DNA of 12,472 nucleotides from positions 1 through 12,472 of the forward strand of contig DMHB01000314.1 in the NCBI GenBank assembly GCA_003449595.1, given 5' to 3'. Position 1 is the first letter of the stretch, and each line of letters begins with the position of its first letter. Source of the stretch: Microscillaceae bacterium. Lineage in GTDB: Bacteria; Bacteroidota; Bacteroidia; Cytophagales; Microscillaceae. The position numbers were made by a program, and so were the translations under genes. This document shows positions 1 to 7,208 of the stretch, piece by piece. The notes beneath the pieces were generated by a model, which was given only the letters and a program-made list of their open reading frames with translations, had not been told where the DNA came from and ran no database searches.

Positions 1-384
1 CTCGAAAAGTTGGGCATCGATCCTGTTATAGCGCGCAATGGGTATGACTATTGGGAGTTTCACCAAGGCAGCTCGTTGGTGAGGGTGTTTACTTACAACA
101 AAAATTATTTGTTTACCACCAGCCCACTTGTAAAATTACCCAAGGCCAATTTAGAGGCTGTTTATCGGTATATTCTTTCAAACCCTGCGCCTCCGTTTAG
201 TTTTGGTATTTATCAGAACATGATTTATATGAGTTACCGCATACACTTAGGCGACTTGGATGTGCCCGCTTTTGCTGAGCAAATACAGCAAAACATCACC
301 AATTTTGCCCAAAAAGCCAACGATATGGACAATTATTTGATAGACAACTACGGCTGTGAGCAAACCGAATATTCAAAATTTTAA
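1..384 (+). CDS. YbjN-like domain protein, 5' end outside the window
   Basis: The reading frame is open to the left edge and ends at TAA 382-384, so only the last 127 codons are visible. The TTG codon at position 10 is not a credible start. The visible part resembles the YbjN / type III secretion chaperone-like alpha+beta fold. It has a strand with the residues YLFTTSPLVKLP, a helix, and then a strand pair around MIYMSYRIHLGDLD, followed by a C-terminal helix with DNYLIDNYGCE near the end. Proteins of this kind are small and cytosolic; their biochemical role is poorly known, and none is claimed here. The next gene starts 25 bp downstream on the same strand, so the two may be cotranscribed. 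The family call comes from remembered sequence patterns; a search of this C-terminal region against Pfam YbjN would settle it. Confidence 0.7.
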   Translation, partial: LEKLGIDPVIARNGYDYWEFHQGSSLVRVFTYNKNYLFTTSPLVKLPKANLEAVYRYILSNPAPPFSFGIYQNMIYMSYRIHLGDLDVPAFAEQIQQNITNFAQKANDMDNYLIDNYGCEQTEYSKF

Positions 385-409
385 GTGTTTTTAAAAAAGC
401 AGCAAGCGT

Positions 410-1228
410 ATGACCCACCACATTTTACTTTCTGTAACCCTGCAAGAGATCATAACCCGATGGATGCTGGTGTGGGGAATTCTATTTTTGCGTTACACGA
501 TAGTGGCCGGGGCTTTTTTCTTGGTTTTTTATGTGGTATGGAGGCAACGCTGGGCGCATAAACGCATTCAGCCCAAATTTCCGAAGCAAAGCCAATACCG
601 CCAAGAGTTTTTATATTCTTTGGCCACTATGTGTGTGTTTGCTTGTGTGGCCTCTTTGATTTTTATTGCGCGTAATAATGGCCTTACCCGTATTTATAGC
701 AATATAGCCGACTTTGGTTGGTGGTATTGGGGGGCAAGTGTTTTGTTAGTTATCATACTACACGATACTTATTTTTATTGGACACACCGCCTGATGCACC
801 ACCCTTGGCTTTTCAAATGGGTGCATCGGGTACACCACGAATCGCACAATCCTTCGCCTTGGGCAGCCTTTTCATTTCATCCTTTGGAGGCCGTTCTCGA
901 AGCGGGTATATTGCCCTTGCTGGTTTTCACGATGCCGCTGCATTGGTCGGCACTTTTTATTTTTTTGCTGTATATGATGGTGATGAACGTCATTGGGCAT
1001 TTGGGCTATGAAATATTCCCGAAAGGGATGCACGGCCACCCGCTGGGGCGTTGGCAAAACAGCTCGACCCACCACAATATGCACCACCATTTTGTGCATT
1101 ATAATTTTGGGCTTTACTTCAACTGGTGGGATACTTGGATGAAAACCAACCATCCGAAGTATTTTGAGGCGTATGATAAGTTGGCAAAAGCGAAACAAGA
1201 AGAAATTTTCGCATCTAAAACTGCTTAA
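410..1228 (+). CDS. Sterol desaturase / fatty acid hydroxylase superfamily membrane protein
   Basis: A 272-residue integral membrane di-iron enzyme of the fatty acid hydroxylase superfamily (PF04116 type), expected to hydroxylate or desaturate a lipid substrate with O2. The three histidine boxes are present: HRLMH at 126-130, HRVHH at 139-143 and HNMHH at 222-226. Extra conserved histidines sit at 118, 146, 157, 208 and 210. Hydrophobic segments lie near 20-44, 68-88, 107-122 and 165-197, so the boxes face the cytoplasm in the usual hairpin arrangement. Length is normal for the short bacterial members. The ATG at 410 is the first in frame and leaves 25 bp to the upstream gene. The substrate cannot be read from the sequence; a sterol is unlikely in Bacteroidota, and an acyl lipid or carotenoid is more plausible (inference). 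Confidence 0.9.
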   Translation: MTHHILLSVTLQEIITRWMLVWGILFLRYTIVAGAFFLVFYVVWRQRWAHKRIQPKFPKQSQYRQEFLYSLATMCVFACVASLIFIARNNGLTRIYSNIADFGWWYWGASVLLVIILHDTYFYWTHRLMHHPWLFKWVHRVHHESHNPSPWAAFSFHPLEAVLEAGILPLLVFTMPLHWSALFIFLLYMMVMNVIGHLGYEIFPKGMHGHPLGRWQNSSTHHNMHHHFVHYNFGLYFNWWDTWMKTNHPKYFEAYDKLAKAKQEEIFASKTA

Positions 1229-1280
1229 TAGGTATTCATAATTTGCGGAAGGCTTAGTAAAAGTTGTTTCAGTTTAGATA

Positions 1281-1304
1281 TTATTAAAAAAACTTTTGTA
1301 ATAA
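1281..1304. terminator. Weak AT-only hairpin between convergent genes
   Basis: The 94-bp gap between two converging genes contains TTATTA (1281-1286) pairing perfectly with TAATAA (1299-1304). A few inner A-T pairs are possible. A second inverted repeat, AAAAGTT (1259-1265) with AACTTTT (1291-1297), overlaps it. There is no GC in the 1281-1304 stem and no good T-run after it on either strand, so this is only a candidate bidirectional terminator, proposed mainly because of its position. Confidence 0.22.
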
Positions 1305-1322
1305 CAAAATAAGAAAAAAATA

Positions 1323-3422
1323 TCAAGTGGTAGTCTCCCAATCTTCTTGGTAGTATTCGCTATCGTTCGATTTTTGAACAATCTGACGAATAAGCTTATC
1401 TAAGTCGTTGGCAGCTTGAAGCATTAACCGGACATACAGTTTTTGGTCTTCTTGTTTGCCTTCTGCATAGTTTTCGAGCAAATCGCACAAGCCCAAGATA
1501 TTGGCCAGAGGCTTTCGTACTTCGTGCGAATGCTGCCAAGCTATATTTCTGAGTGCCTCGTTTTGTTTGAGGATGGTATCTTGGTTTTTTTTGATGGTGG
1601 TTACATCTTGTAAAATGACGATGATAAATTTTTTCTCGTTCACTGTGAAGGTATTAAGGCTTGCTTCAATGACAATTTCTTGGCCACTTTTGGTTTTTGC
1701 AGCCAGAAACCTTCCCATTCTTGTTGACTTACCCCCGTTTTGTAGGTAGCTTTGGTAGTGTGCATTGTGTTTTTCTCTGAATCTTTCAGGGATGAGGAAA
1801 GCAATATTTTTGCCATAGACCTCGCTCAGGGTGTAGCCAAATGTTTTTTCAAATTCGTAGTTGGTGTATTGGATGTAGGTGTTTTCATCTAAAATTAGAA
1901 AAACGTGCGGTATGGCTTCAATTGTTTTTTGAAGCACCTGTTCACTTTCTTGCAATTGTATTTCTTGCAATTTGCGGGCTGTGATGTTTTGAACATTGTG
2001 AGCAATGCCGATGATTTCTTGTTTTTCGTCATATACAGGGTTTATGATAAACTGCCACCATTCTTGGCCATCTGTTTGTTCGACAATGTTTCTTTTGCCT
2101 TGCAAAGCTTCTTGGCAAAACTTCAAAAAATCGGCTCGAAATTCGGGCAAAATATAATCTAAGATGGGTTCGCCTATTTGTGCTTCGCGGCCAAAAAGCT
2201 GCTTTGTAATGTCTTTGGCAATTTGGTTGCTGTATCTGATGATGAGTTGCGTATCCAAAAAAGTGCTGGCTTCGGTGGTGCTATGGTAAATTGCGCGCAG
2301 CATGTGTTCTTTTTCTACTATTTTTTCTTCGGCTTGTTTGCGCTCTTGAATCGGGGTAGCATTGAGCGATATGGCAAATATTTGTTGGGTGTTGTCATAC
2401 ACCGGAAAATAACGAAATTCAAACCAGATGCCTTTGATTTGTTTGTCGAAAATTAGGCTTTCCCCTTGAAATGCCAGCTTGGTGTCATACAAAAAAGATT
2501 CTTTGTCTTCGTCTAAAACAAAGTCCCACACGCTGGCATTTTGTTGAAGCGGTTTCCCGAAAATTTCGATAGCGCCCGAGGCAGCCGCTTTGTTGAACGA
2601 CAGCATAGTATAATCTTGGCTGATCAAAATGTTGCTATCGCTGGTGCTATCCAAAATGGCTTGTAGTTTGTATTCTGAGTTTTCTAAAGCCTGCCTATTG
2701 TTATGCTCTTGGGTTATATCTCTAAAAAACACACTTAGCCCTTCTACAGAGGGATAAGCTACCGTGCTAAACCACTGTTGTAAGTCGTGGCGATACTCTT
2801 CAAAAACAACCGTAACGCCTTCTTGGGTCGCTTTGCGGAAGTGGGCAGGGTATTGGTAGGCAGGATCTTCAGGAAAAAAATCCCAAAACAACTTTCCTAA
2901 TAATTCTTGTTTGGGTCTCAGTAAAATGGTTTCGGCCGCGCGATTGATTTTTACGAATCGCCACTGGGGGTCTAATTGGAAAAACCACTCCGAGATTTCA
3001 TCTAAAATTGTATCTACCTTCTGACCAAATAACTGGGCTTGTTGATTGGCCTTATTGACGAGGGTCGCATCGTAACCCACACAAAAAATACCGATAGGCT
3101 GCTGTACTTCATTTTGTAATACGGAGAATTCCCATTCGGTCATAAAGAAGTCTTGGGGCTTTTGGCTGGGCTTTCGGAGTTGTACTTTTATAGGTTGGCA
3201 AGGGTCTGCCAGACAATCTGCTACAGCTTTTTGGCATTTTTCGTGGTCTTCGGGGTGGATGCTTTCCAGCGAATGACGGCCAATAAATAGGGGAGAAAGA
3301 AAAGAAAAGCGATTTTCAAAATAGCTATTCACATACGCATACTTACCTTCTAAGTCAATGATGACCACGTAAAAAGTGGTAGAATGTTGTGCCCAAGAAG
3401 GAATATATGCACTATAATCCAT
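1323..3422 (-). CDS. Five-PAS signalling protein with histidine-kinase H-box but no ATPase domain
   Basis: A soluble 699-residue sensor protein with no membrane segment or signal peptide. PAS-type domains can be placed at about 10-120, 137-240, 252-360, 372-483 and 495-612. Several end in the typical DIT/NIT/DVT motif that leads into a linker helix. The last PAS resembles FixL-type domains (RMGRFLAAKTKSGQEIVIE near 569-587). The C-terminus, 613-699, is a dimerisation/phosphotransfer region with an H-box, SHEVRKPLANILGL, and phosphoacceptor His633 (codon 1524-1526). The protein stops about 66 residues later: there is no N, G1, F or G2 box, so no ATP-binding domain. The 94 bp downstream hold no remnant of one, so this is not a simple frameshift. 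Such DHp-only PAS proteins seem to recur in Cytophagales (recollection). The protein may be phosphorylated in trans or signal by conformation alone. The ATG at 3422 begins just before PAS1. Confidence 0.85.
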   Translation of the reverse strand: MDYSAYIPSWAQHSTTFYVVIIDLEGKYAYVNSYFENRFSFLSPLFIGRHSLESIHPEDHEKCQKAVADCLADPCQPIKVQLRKPSQKPQDFFMTEWEFSVLQNEVQQPIGIFCVGYDATLVNKANQQAQLFGQKVDTILDEISEWFFQLDPQWRFVKINRAAETILLRPKQELLGKLFWDFFPEDPAYQYPAHFRKATQEGVTVVFEEYRHDLQQWFSTVAYPSVEGLSVFFRDITQEHNNRQALENSEYKLQAILDSTSDSNILISQDYTMLSFNKAAASGAIEIFGKPLQQNASVWDFVLDEDKESFLYDTKLAFQGESLIFDKQIKGIWFEFRYFPVYDNTQQIFAISLNATPIQERKQAEEKIVEKEHMLRAIYHSTTEASTFLDTQLIIRYSNQIAKDITKQLFGREAQIGEPILDYILPEFRADFLKFCQEALQGKRNIVEQTDGQEWWQFIINPVYDEKQEIIGIAHNVQNITARKLQEIQLQESEQVLQKTIEAIPHVFLILDENTYIQYTNYEFEKTFGYTLSEVYGKNIAFLIPERFREKHNAHYQSYLQNGGKSTRMGRFLAAKTKSGQEIVIEASLNTFTVNEKKFIIVILQDVTTIKKNQDTILKQNEALRNIAWQHSHEVRKPLANILGLCDLLENYAEGKQEDQKLYVRLMLQAANDLDKLIRQIVQKSNDSEYYQEDWETTT

Positions 3423-3430
3423 AAAGCCTG

Positions 3431-3462
3431 TTGCTAATGGTACTGTTTTACCGATAAAATTG
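3431..3462 (+). promoter_or_regulatory. Candidate plus-strand Bacteroidota promoter
   Basis: TTG at 3431-3433 is followed by a 21-bp spacer and TAAAATTG at 3455-3462, one mismatch from TAnnTTTG. It points away from the PAS gene and towards the hairpin/T-run at 3529-3550, so it could drive an RNA of about 80 nt. No protein-coding ORF lies in between. This is pattern matching only, in an AT-rich stretch. Confidence 0.2.
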
Positions 3463-3471
3463 TGTTTAAAA

Positions 3472-3479
3472 CAAATTTA
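3472..3479 (-). promoter_or_regulatory. Candidate -7 box for the five-PAS gene
   Basis: On the minus strand 3479-3472 reads TAAATTTG, an exact match to the Bacteroidota -7 consensus TAnnTTTG, about 50 bp upstream of the ATG at 3422. A transcript from here would have a leader of about 40 nt. No clear TTTG -33 element sits 19-21 bp upstream, so the promoter may depend on an activator; the palindrome at 3510-3522 is well placed for one. Confidence 0.38.
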
Positions 3480-3509
3480 CGCAAAAAGCTTAAGAATTGT
3501 GTGGTTTAA

Positions 3510-3522
3510 TGACCAATGGTCA
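3510..3522. promoter_or_regulatory. Perfect 13-bp palindrome TGACCAATGGTCA, possible operator
   Basis: TGACCA and TGGTCA flank a single central A. The palindrome ends 87 bp upstream of the five-PAS gene start and about 30 bp upstream of its candidate -7 box, a usual place for a dimeric activator or repressor. The one-base centre suits a DNA-binding dimer better than an RNA hairpin. The regulator is unknown. Confidence 0.35.
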
Positions 3523-3528
3523 AAATTT

Positions 3529-3550
3529 ACTTGTAGGGACAAGTTTTTTT
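3529..3550 (+). terminator. Hairpin plus T-run reading on the plus strand
   Basis: ACTTGT (3529-3534) and ACAAGT (3539-3544) form a perfect 6-bp stem with the four-base loop AGGG. The T-run covers 3544-3550, giving a compact intrinsic-terminator shape on the plus strand. Both flanking genes are on the minus strand, so no annotated gene needs it. On the minus strand the hairpin is followed only by AAATTTT, which is weaker but could serve the dprA-like operon. Confidence 0.4.
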
Positions 3551-3647
3551 GATTCGTCTGAGTAAGGGTGTTTGGCGTATGATGGGTATCAATTTGTCGG
3601 TTATTGATGGTATTTGTTGGCTGGTTTGTGTTAATCTGGCTCAAGGA

Positions 3648-4769
3648 TTAAAACAGGGTAGGGGTGTTTTGGGAAATAGCGTAGTGTACTTTCTTCGATT
3701 TTGTGATTTTTTGGATTTGGGGCAAAGTTTTTAAAAGTTTGGCTAAGGCGGCTTTGGTGATGTTTAAGGGTACTTTTTCGAGAATTTGCTCGGGTGTTAA
3801 GGGTTGCTCTGAAAGCAAAGTGGTTATTCTTACCAGATTTTCTTTGGTTTTATCAACAGGTTGGGCATTAGAGTCGCCGGTTTGAGCGCTTGCCACTGGG
3901 TTGCCCTGCTGATTGACAGGCGTGGCACCTTTTTCGATGAGTAAAGCATTGGCATTTTTTTCACCGGGCAAGGGTTGCCGAACAAAGATGGTTCGTCCTT
4001 TTTTTAGACCATCCAACACGCCCGACCAAGTGCCCCCCGATTCTGCAGATTGGGCTGCATAAATTTCACTGGCCAAAGCATAGATAATTGGGTTGCGCGC
4101 CATTGCCAATCCTGCTCCCCAAGTAGCTTGGGGGTGAAATATGCTGACAACTAACAAATCGCCTGTGGTGATTTGCTGATAATATTTCTTGATGCCTGAA
4201 CCAAAAGTCATAATGCCTTGCGGCAAAACAATAATACTTTGTCCTTTGTATTTCAGCGCACTATCCAAAGCCTGTTTGTCAACTCCTTTGGCAAAGCCAC
4301 TCACCACAACTTTGTATTGTTGTGAGGCTATGCGGGCGATATGGTCAGTAAATTGCAACGATGTTTCATCGGCGTCGCGGCTGCCCACTATGGCAATGCT
4401 TTCTTCTTGCATAATTTGTTTATTGCCTTTTATATATAACACGGTAGGTGCTTTTAATTTTAGGTTGTTTTTTAAGGTTTTGGAATAGGCGGGCGAATTG
4501 ATAGAGACTAACTCAAAGCCTTGGGCTAATAAGTCTTCGGCTAAAAAGGCATTATTGGGGAGTTCTAACTTAGCTTTTTGTAAGTCAGCTATATCGGCAG
4601 CCGTTAGTTCGAATGATTTGTTCCAGATGCTTTCTTCATTGAAAAAGGTTTCTAAAGACAACTGGTTTTCGTGGATGATTTTTACCACCAACCGGTTAAT
4701 TTTTTCCGCTCCCCATTTAGGCAAATGTGCCAAAGTAATCCAGTAAGGTATTTCAGTTGTTAGTTTCAT
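3648..4769 (-). CDS. dprA: Divergent DprA/Smf-family DNA-processing protein
   Basis: A 373-residue cytosolic protein of the DprA/Smf (SLOG Rossmann) family. Classical DprA binds incoming single-stranded DNA and loads RecA during transformation. Residues 1-75 form a helical N-terminal region. The Rossmann core is at about 105-265, with IAIVGSR (125-131), SGFAKGVD (157-164), LPQGI (182-186), RNPIIYALAS (225-234) and ESGGTWSG (243-250). A low-complexity linker (285-305) leads to a winged-helix-like C-terminus (310-366). The motifs differ from classical DprA: SGFAKGVD replaces SGLARGID, RNPIIYALAS replaces RNRIIAGLS, and ESGGTW replaces the usual SGSL-type loop. It may therefore be a paralogue with another job. 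Its ATG lies inside the last codons of the RecQ-PRTase gene (17-bp overlap), which implies translational coupling and a shared function. Confidence 0.85.
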   Translation of the reverse strand: MKLTTEIPYWITLAHLPKWGAEKINRLVVKIIHENQLSLETFFNEESIWNKSFELTAADIADLQKAKLELPNNAFLAEDLLAQGFELVSINSPAYSKTLKNNLKLKAPTVLYIKGNKQIMQEESIAIVGSRDADETSLQFTDHIARIASQQYKVVVSGFAKGVDKQALDSALKYKGQSIIVLPQGIMTFGSGIKKYYQQITTGDLLVVSIFHPQATWGAGLAMARNPIIYALASEIYAAQSAESGGTWSGVLDGLKKGRTIFVRQPLPGEKNANALLIEKGATPVNQQGNPVASAQTGDSNAQPVDKTKENLVRITTLLSEQPLTPEQILEKVPLNITKAALAKLLKTLPQIQKITKSKKVHYAISQNTPTLF

Positions 4770-7086
4770 CTTTGCTTTTGCGAATTATCTCTAAAATTTC
4801 TTGACCATATTTTTTGATAAGCACTTTCCCCATTCCTTTGATATCGAGTAAATCTAAAATGCTACTCGGCATTGCCTCTGACAAGGTTCTCAAAGTATCG
4901 TAGTGTATTACCATATACTTGGGTAAATTTAGTTCAGTAGCTTTTTCAGTGCGCCATTTTTTTAATAAAGATAGGACTTTGTCCTCGGGGCTTTTTATAG
5001 GCGTTTGTACTTGTTTTTGAAGATCAACACCCATATTGTTCGAAGATGTTTGTATAACTTCTTTTCTTAAATCGGCATTGATGGTTTTGGCAATCACCAA
5101 AGGCACTGTACAGGCTACATTTTGTGAAGCCAAATATTTCCCGATTTCCTTGATGGTTGCCCCGCTATCAAAAATGTCGTCCACCAATAGAACGCATTTT
5201 CCGGCTATTTCTTGAGGATTTTCTACATAAAAAACATTTTTAAGGTTGTCAGTTTTAAGCCAGTTCGTTTCAAATTTTTTTTGTGGTTGCGTATCTCTAT
5301 TTTTTTTCAATGTATGTAAAATATTGATTTTTAATGCTTTGGCAATCTTTTCTGCAAAGTTTTTGACCAAATCGCCGCTTTCGGTAGGAGGCACATACAA
5401 AACTACATCAAACGGCTGTGCTGCAAAATATTTTCCAAAGGCTTTGAGGGTTTGCTTTACCAGCCACTCGGGAAAATCGCCTCCATTTTCATATTTGCAT
5501 CGGTGGAGTGCTTGCCCTACTTGTGAAAAACCATAATAAGAGGCTGCCACACCATTCATCATTTTGATAGATTCATTGCCAACTTCTAAAACCGGGAAAT
5601 CGTTTTCGATAAAAGCTGTTAGTTTTTGTTGCCAAACAGGAGTAATCTTCACTGAAACAACCCTTTGGCGGCAATTGTCGCATATTTGACAGTCTTTGGG
5701 TAGGTTGTCGCCTAAGAAATCGCACAAAAACTTCATCCTACAACTTGGAGTGGTTATGTAGTGGAGCATCTCTGCAAATTCATTGAGTTTGGCGTTTTTG
5801 AGTTCTTCAAATTCTTTGGTGTCTAAGGGCTGTGCGCCATATTTCCACTCATATTTTATGCTTCTTTTATCGACAGCTTCCAATACAATGCCTTGTTTTA
5901 CTAAATCGGCCAAAATGATTTTCAAGTGGCTCGATTTGATATTTGCGGCTTTAGCGATGTCTTGAAATCCTAATCGTTCGGCTTTGATGACTTTTAGAAC
6001 TTTGGCATATTTATTAGGATGAGGGCGGGCACTTTCTATGAAGGATAAAGGCAGTTTTTGGTCTTCGTTCGGATTATAAAACAAAATAATGAAAGAGGGC
6101 TTGCCGTCTCGACCGGCTCTTCCAATTTCTTGGTAGTAATGAATGGGTGAAATGGGTGTTTGGGTGTGAATCACAAAGCGAATATCAGGCTTGTCAATGC
6201 CCATTCCTAAGGCGTTGGTGCTGACTATGCACTTATAAGTATTCTGCATAAGTGCCAATTCGATTTCTTTTTTTGAAGCAGTATCTACGCCTGCGTTGTA
6301 AAAGACCGATGGAATGTCGATATGCGACAGCCATTTGGCGTATATTTCGGTATTTGCCCGAGTGCCTGTATAAATAATCCCTGTTCCTTCAATTTTCGAT
6401 AAGTTTTGACCCAGCCAAATTAATTTTTCTTCCTCCGATTGTACCTGTATGACGACCAAGTTTAGGTTGGGACGTAAAAGGTTGCCGCGCACTGCATTGA
6501 TATCTCTTCCGATTTGTGTTTTAATATCTTCTTCAACGCGTGGGGTGGCAGTGGCAGTGGTAGCCAAAACAGGAAAATTGGCAGGTAGTAGGTTGACCAA
6601 TTTGACAATTTTACGATAGGAAGGTATGAAGTCGTGTCCCCAAGTCGAAATACAATGGGCTTCGTCAACTACTACCATCGCGATGGCAAGATTGGTGTTG
6701 CGTACAGTTTCTAACCACTCTACATTTTCCATCCGAGAAGGATGTATATAGAGTAGCTTGAGTTTGTTGTCGAGCGCTGCAAGAATTGTGGCTGCATTTT
6801 CTTCGAGGGGTTGTTGCGACGAAATATAGCCCGCATCAATGCCCAAGGCTTGCATTTTTTGCACTTGGTCGCGCATCAAAGCGATCAATGGTGAGAAAAC
6901 AATGGTTAACCCTTTCAACTGCGTAGCAGGGAATTGATAGCATAACGATTTGCCAAAACCAGTTTTTTCAATGAGTAAGATCCTTTTGCCTTGTTGTAAT
7001 TTTTCGATTACGGCCCACTGCGTGTCGTGGAAACGATCAAAACCAAAAATAGACTTCAATTTTTGTTCAGCTTCTTGTCGTGTCAT
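4753..7086 (-). CDS. recQ: RecQ-type DNA helicase fused to ComF-like phosphoribosyltransferase and HRDC domain
   Basis: A 777-residue ATP-dependent 3'-5' helicase of the RecQ family. The superfamily 2 core has TGFGKS (Walker A, 42-47), DEAHCIS (141-147), TATATP (177-182), STNALGMGIDKPD (289-301) and QEIGRAGRDG (319-328). About 70 extra residues (355-420), probably a winged helix, come before the zinc site, whose ligands are probably Cys449, 466, 469 and 472. In E. coli RecQ the winged helix follows the zinc site. Residues 520-670 are a type I phosphoribosyltransferase domain of the ComF kind: a CKYENGGDFP segment at 530-539 and the PRPP loop LVDDIFDSGAT at 634-644. Residues 700-770 look like an HRDC DNA-binding domain. 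Long actinobacterial RecQ-like proteins with a PRTase share the core order (recollection). The gene overlaps the dprA-like gene by 17 bp. The ATG at 7086 sits about 20 residues before the conserved Q motif. Confidence 0.92.
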   Translation of the reverse strand: MTRQEAEQKLKSIFGFDRFHDTQWAVIEKLQQGKRILLIEKTGFGKSLCYQFPATQLKGLTIVFSPLIALMRDQVQKMQALGIDAGYISSQQPLEENAATILAALDNKLKLLYIHPSRMENVEWLETVRNTNLAIAMVVVDEAHCISTWGHDFIPSYRKIVKLVNLLPANFPVLATTATATPRVEEDIKTQIGRDINAVRGNLLRPNLNLVVIQVQSEEEKLIWLGQNLSKIEGTGIIYTGTRANTEIYAKWLSHIDIPSVFYNAGVDTASKKEIELALMQNTYKCIVSTNALGMGIDKPDIRFVIHTQTPISPIHYYQEIGRAGRDGKPSFIILFYNPNEDQKLPLSFIESARPHPNKYAKVLKVIKAERLGFQDIAKAANIKSSHLKIILADLVKQGIVLEAVDKRSIKYEWKYGAQPLDTKEFEELKNAKLNEFAEMLHYITTPSCRMKFLCDFLGDNLPKDCQICDNCRQRVVSVKITPVWQQKLTAFIENDFPVLEVGNESIKMMNGVAASYYGFSQVGQALHRCKYENGGDFPEWLVKQTLKAFGKYFAAQPFDVVLYVPPTESGDLVKNFAEKIAKALKINILHTLKKNRDTQPQKKFETNWLKTDNLKNVFYVENPQEIAGKCVLLVDDIFDSGATIKEIGKYLASQNVACTVPLVIAKTINADLRKEVIQTSSNNMGVDLQKQVQTPIKSPEDKVLSLLKKWRTEKATELNLPKYMVIHYDTLRTLSEAMPSSILDLLDIKGMGKVLIKKYGQEILEIIRKSKDETNN

Positions 7087-7157
7087 GGCAATACATTTTA
7101 GTATGACTTGAAGGGCATCTTATGAGGATGACTAACACAATGAAATCAATTCAAGGA

Positions 7158-7189
7158 CTAAAATACCCAAATGGTTTTATATTACCAAA
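7158..7189 (-). promoter_or_regulatory. Candidate promoter of the recQ-dprA operon
   Basis: On the minus strand TTTG (7189-7186) is followed by a 20-bp spacer and TATTTTAG (7165-7158), one mismatch from the Bacteroidota -7 consensus TAnnTTTG. Spacing matches the usual -33/-7 arrangement. The transcript would start near 7152, with a leader of about 65 nt before the ATG at 7086. No alternative of similar quality was seen in the 7087-7208 gap. Confidence 0.35.
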
Positions 7190-7208
7190 TTGATACAATA
7201 GATAGCTT

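Noticed and set aside
10..12. TTG as start of the first gene
   Set aside because: The frame continues to the window edge without a stop and the protein fold is clearly incomplete, so the gene starts upstream.
718..1198. ORFs on both strands inside the membrane hydroxylase gene
   Set aside because: They lie within the frame that carries all three histidine boxes, have no recognisable domain, and their products look like out-of-frame translation.
1229..1322. Possible lost ATPase domain of the five-PAS protein through a frameshift
   Set aside because: The gap is only 94 bp of AT-rich sequence and no N, G1 or G2 box can be read in any frame, so truncation by a single indel is not supported.
3549..3734. 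61-codon plus-strand ORF at the 3' end of the dprA-like gene
   Set aside because: It begins with TTG, overlaps the winged-helix end of the DprA-like protein in antisense, and has no family-like pattern. The start also coincides with the T-run region.
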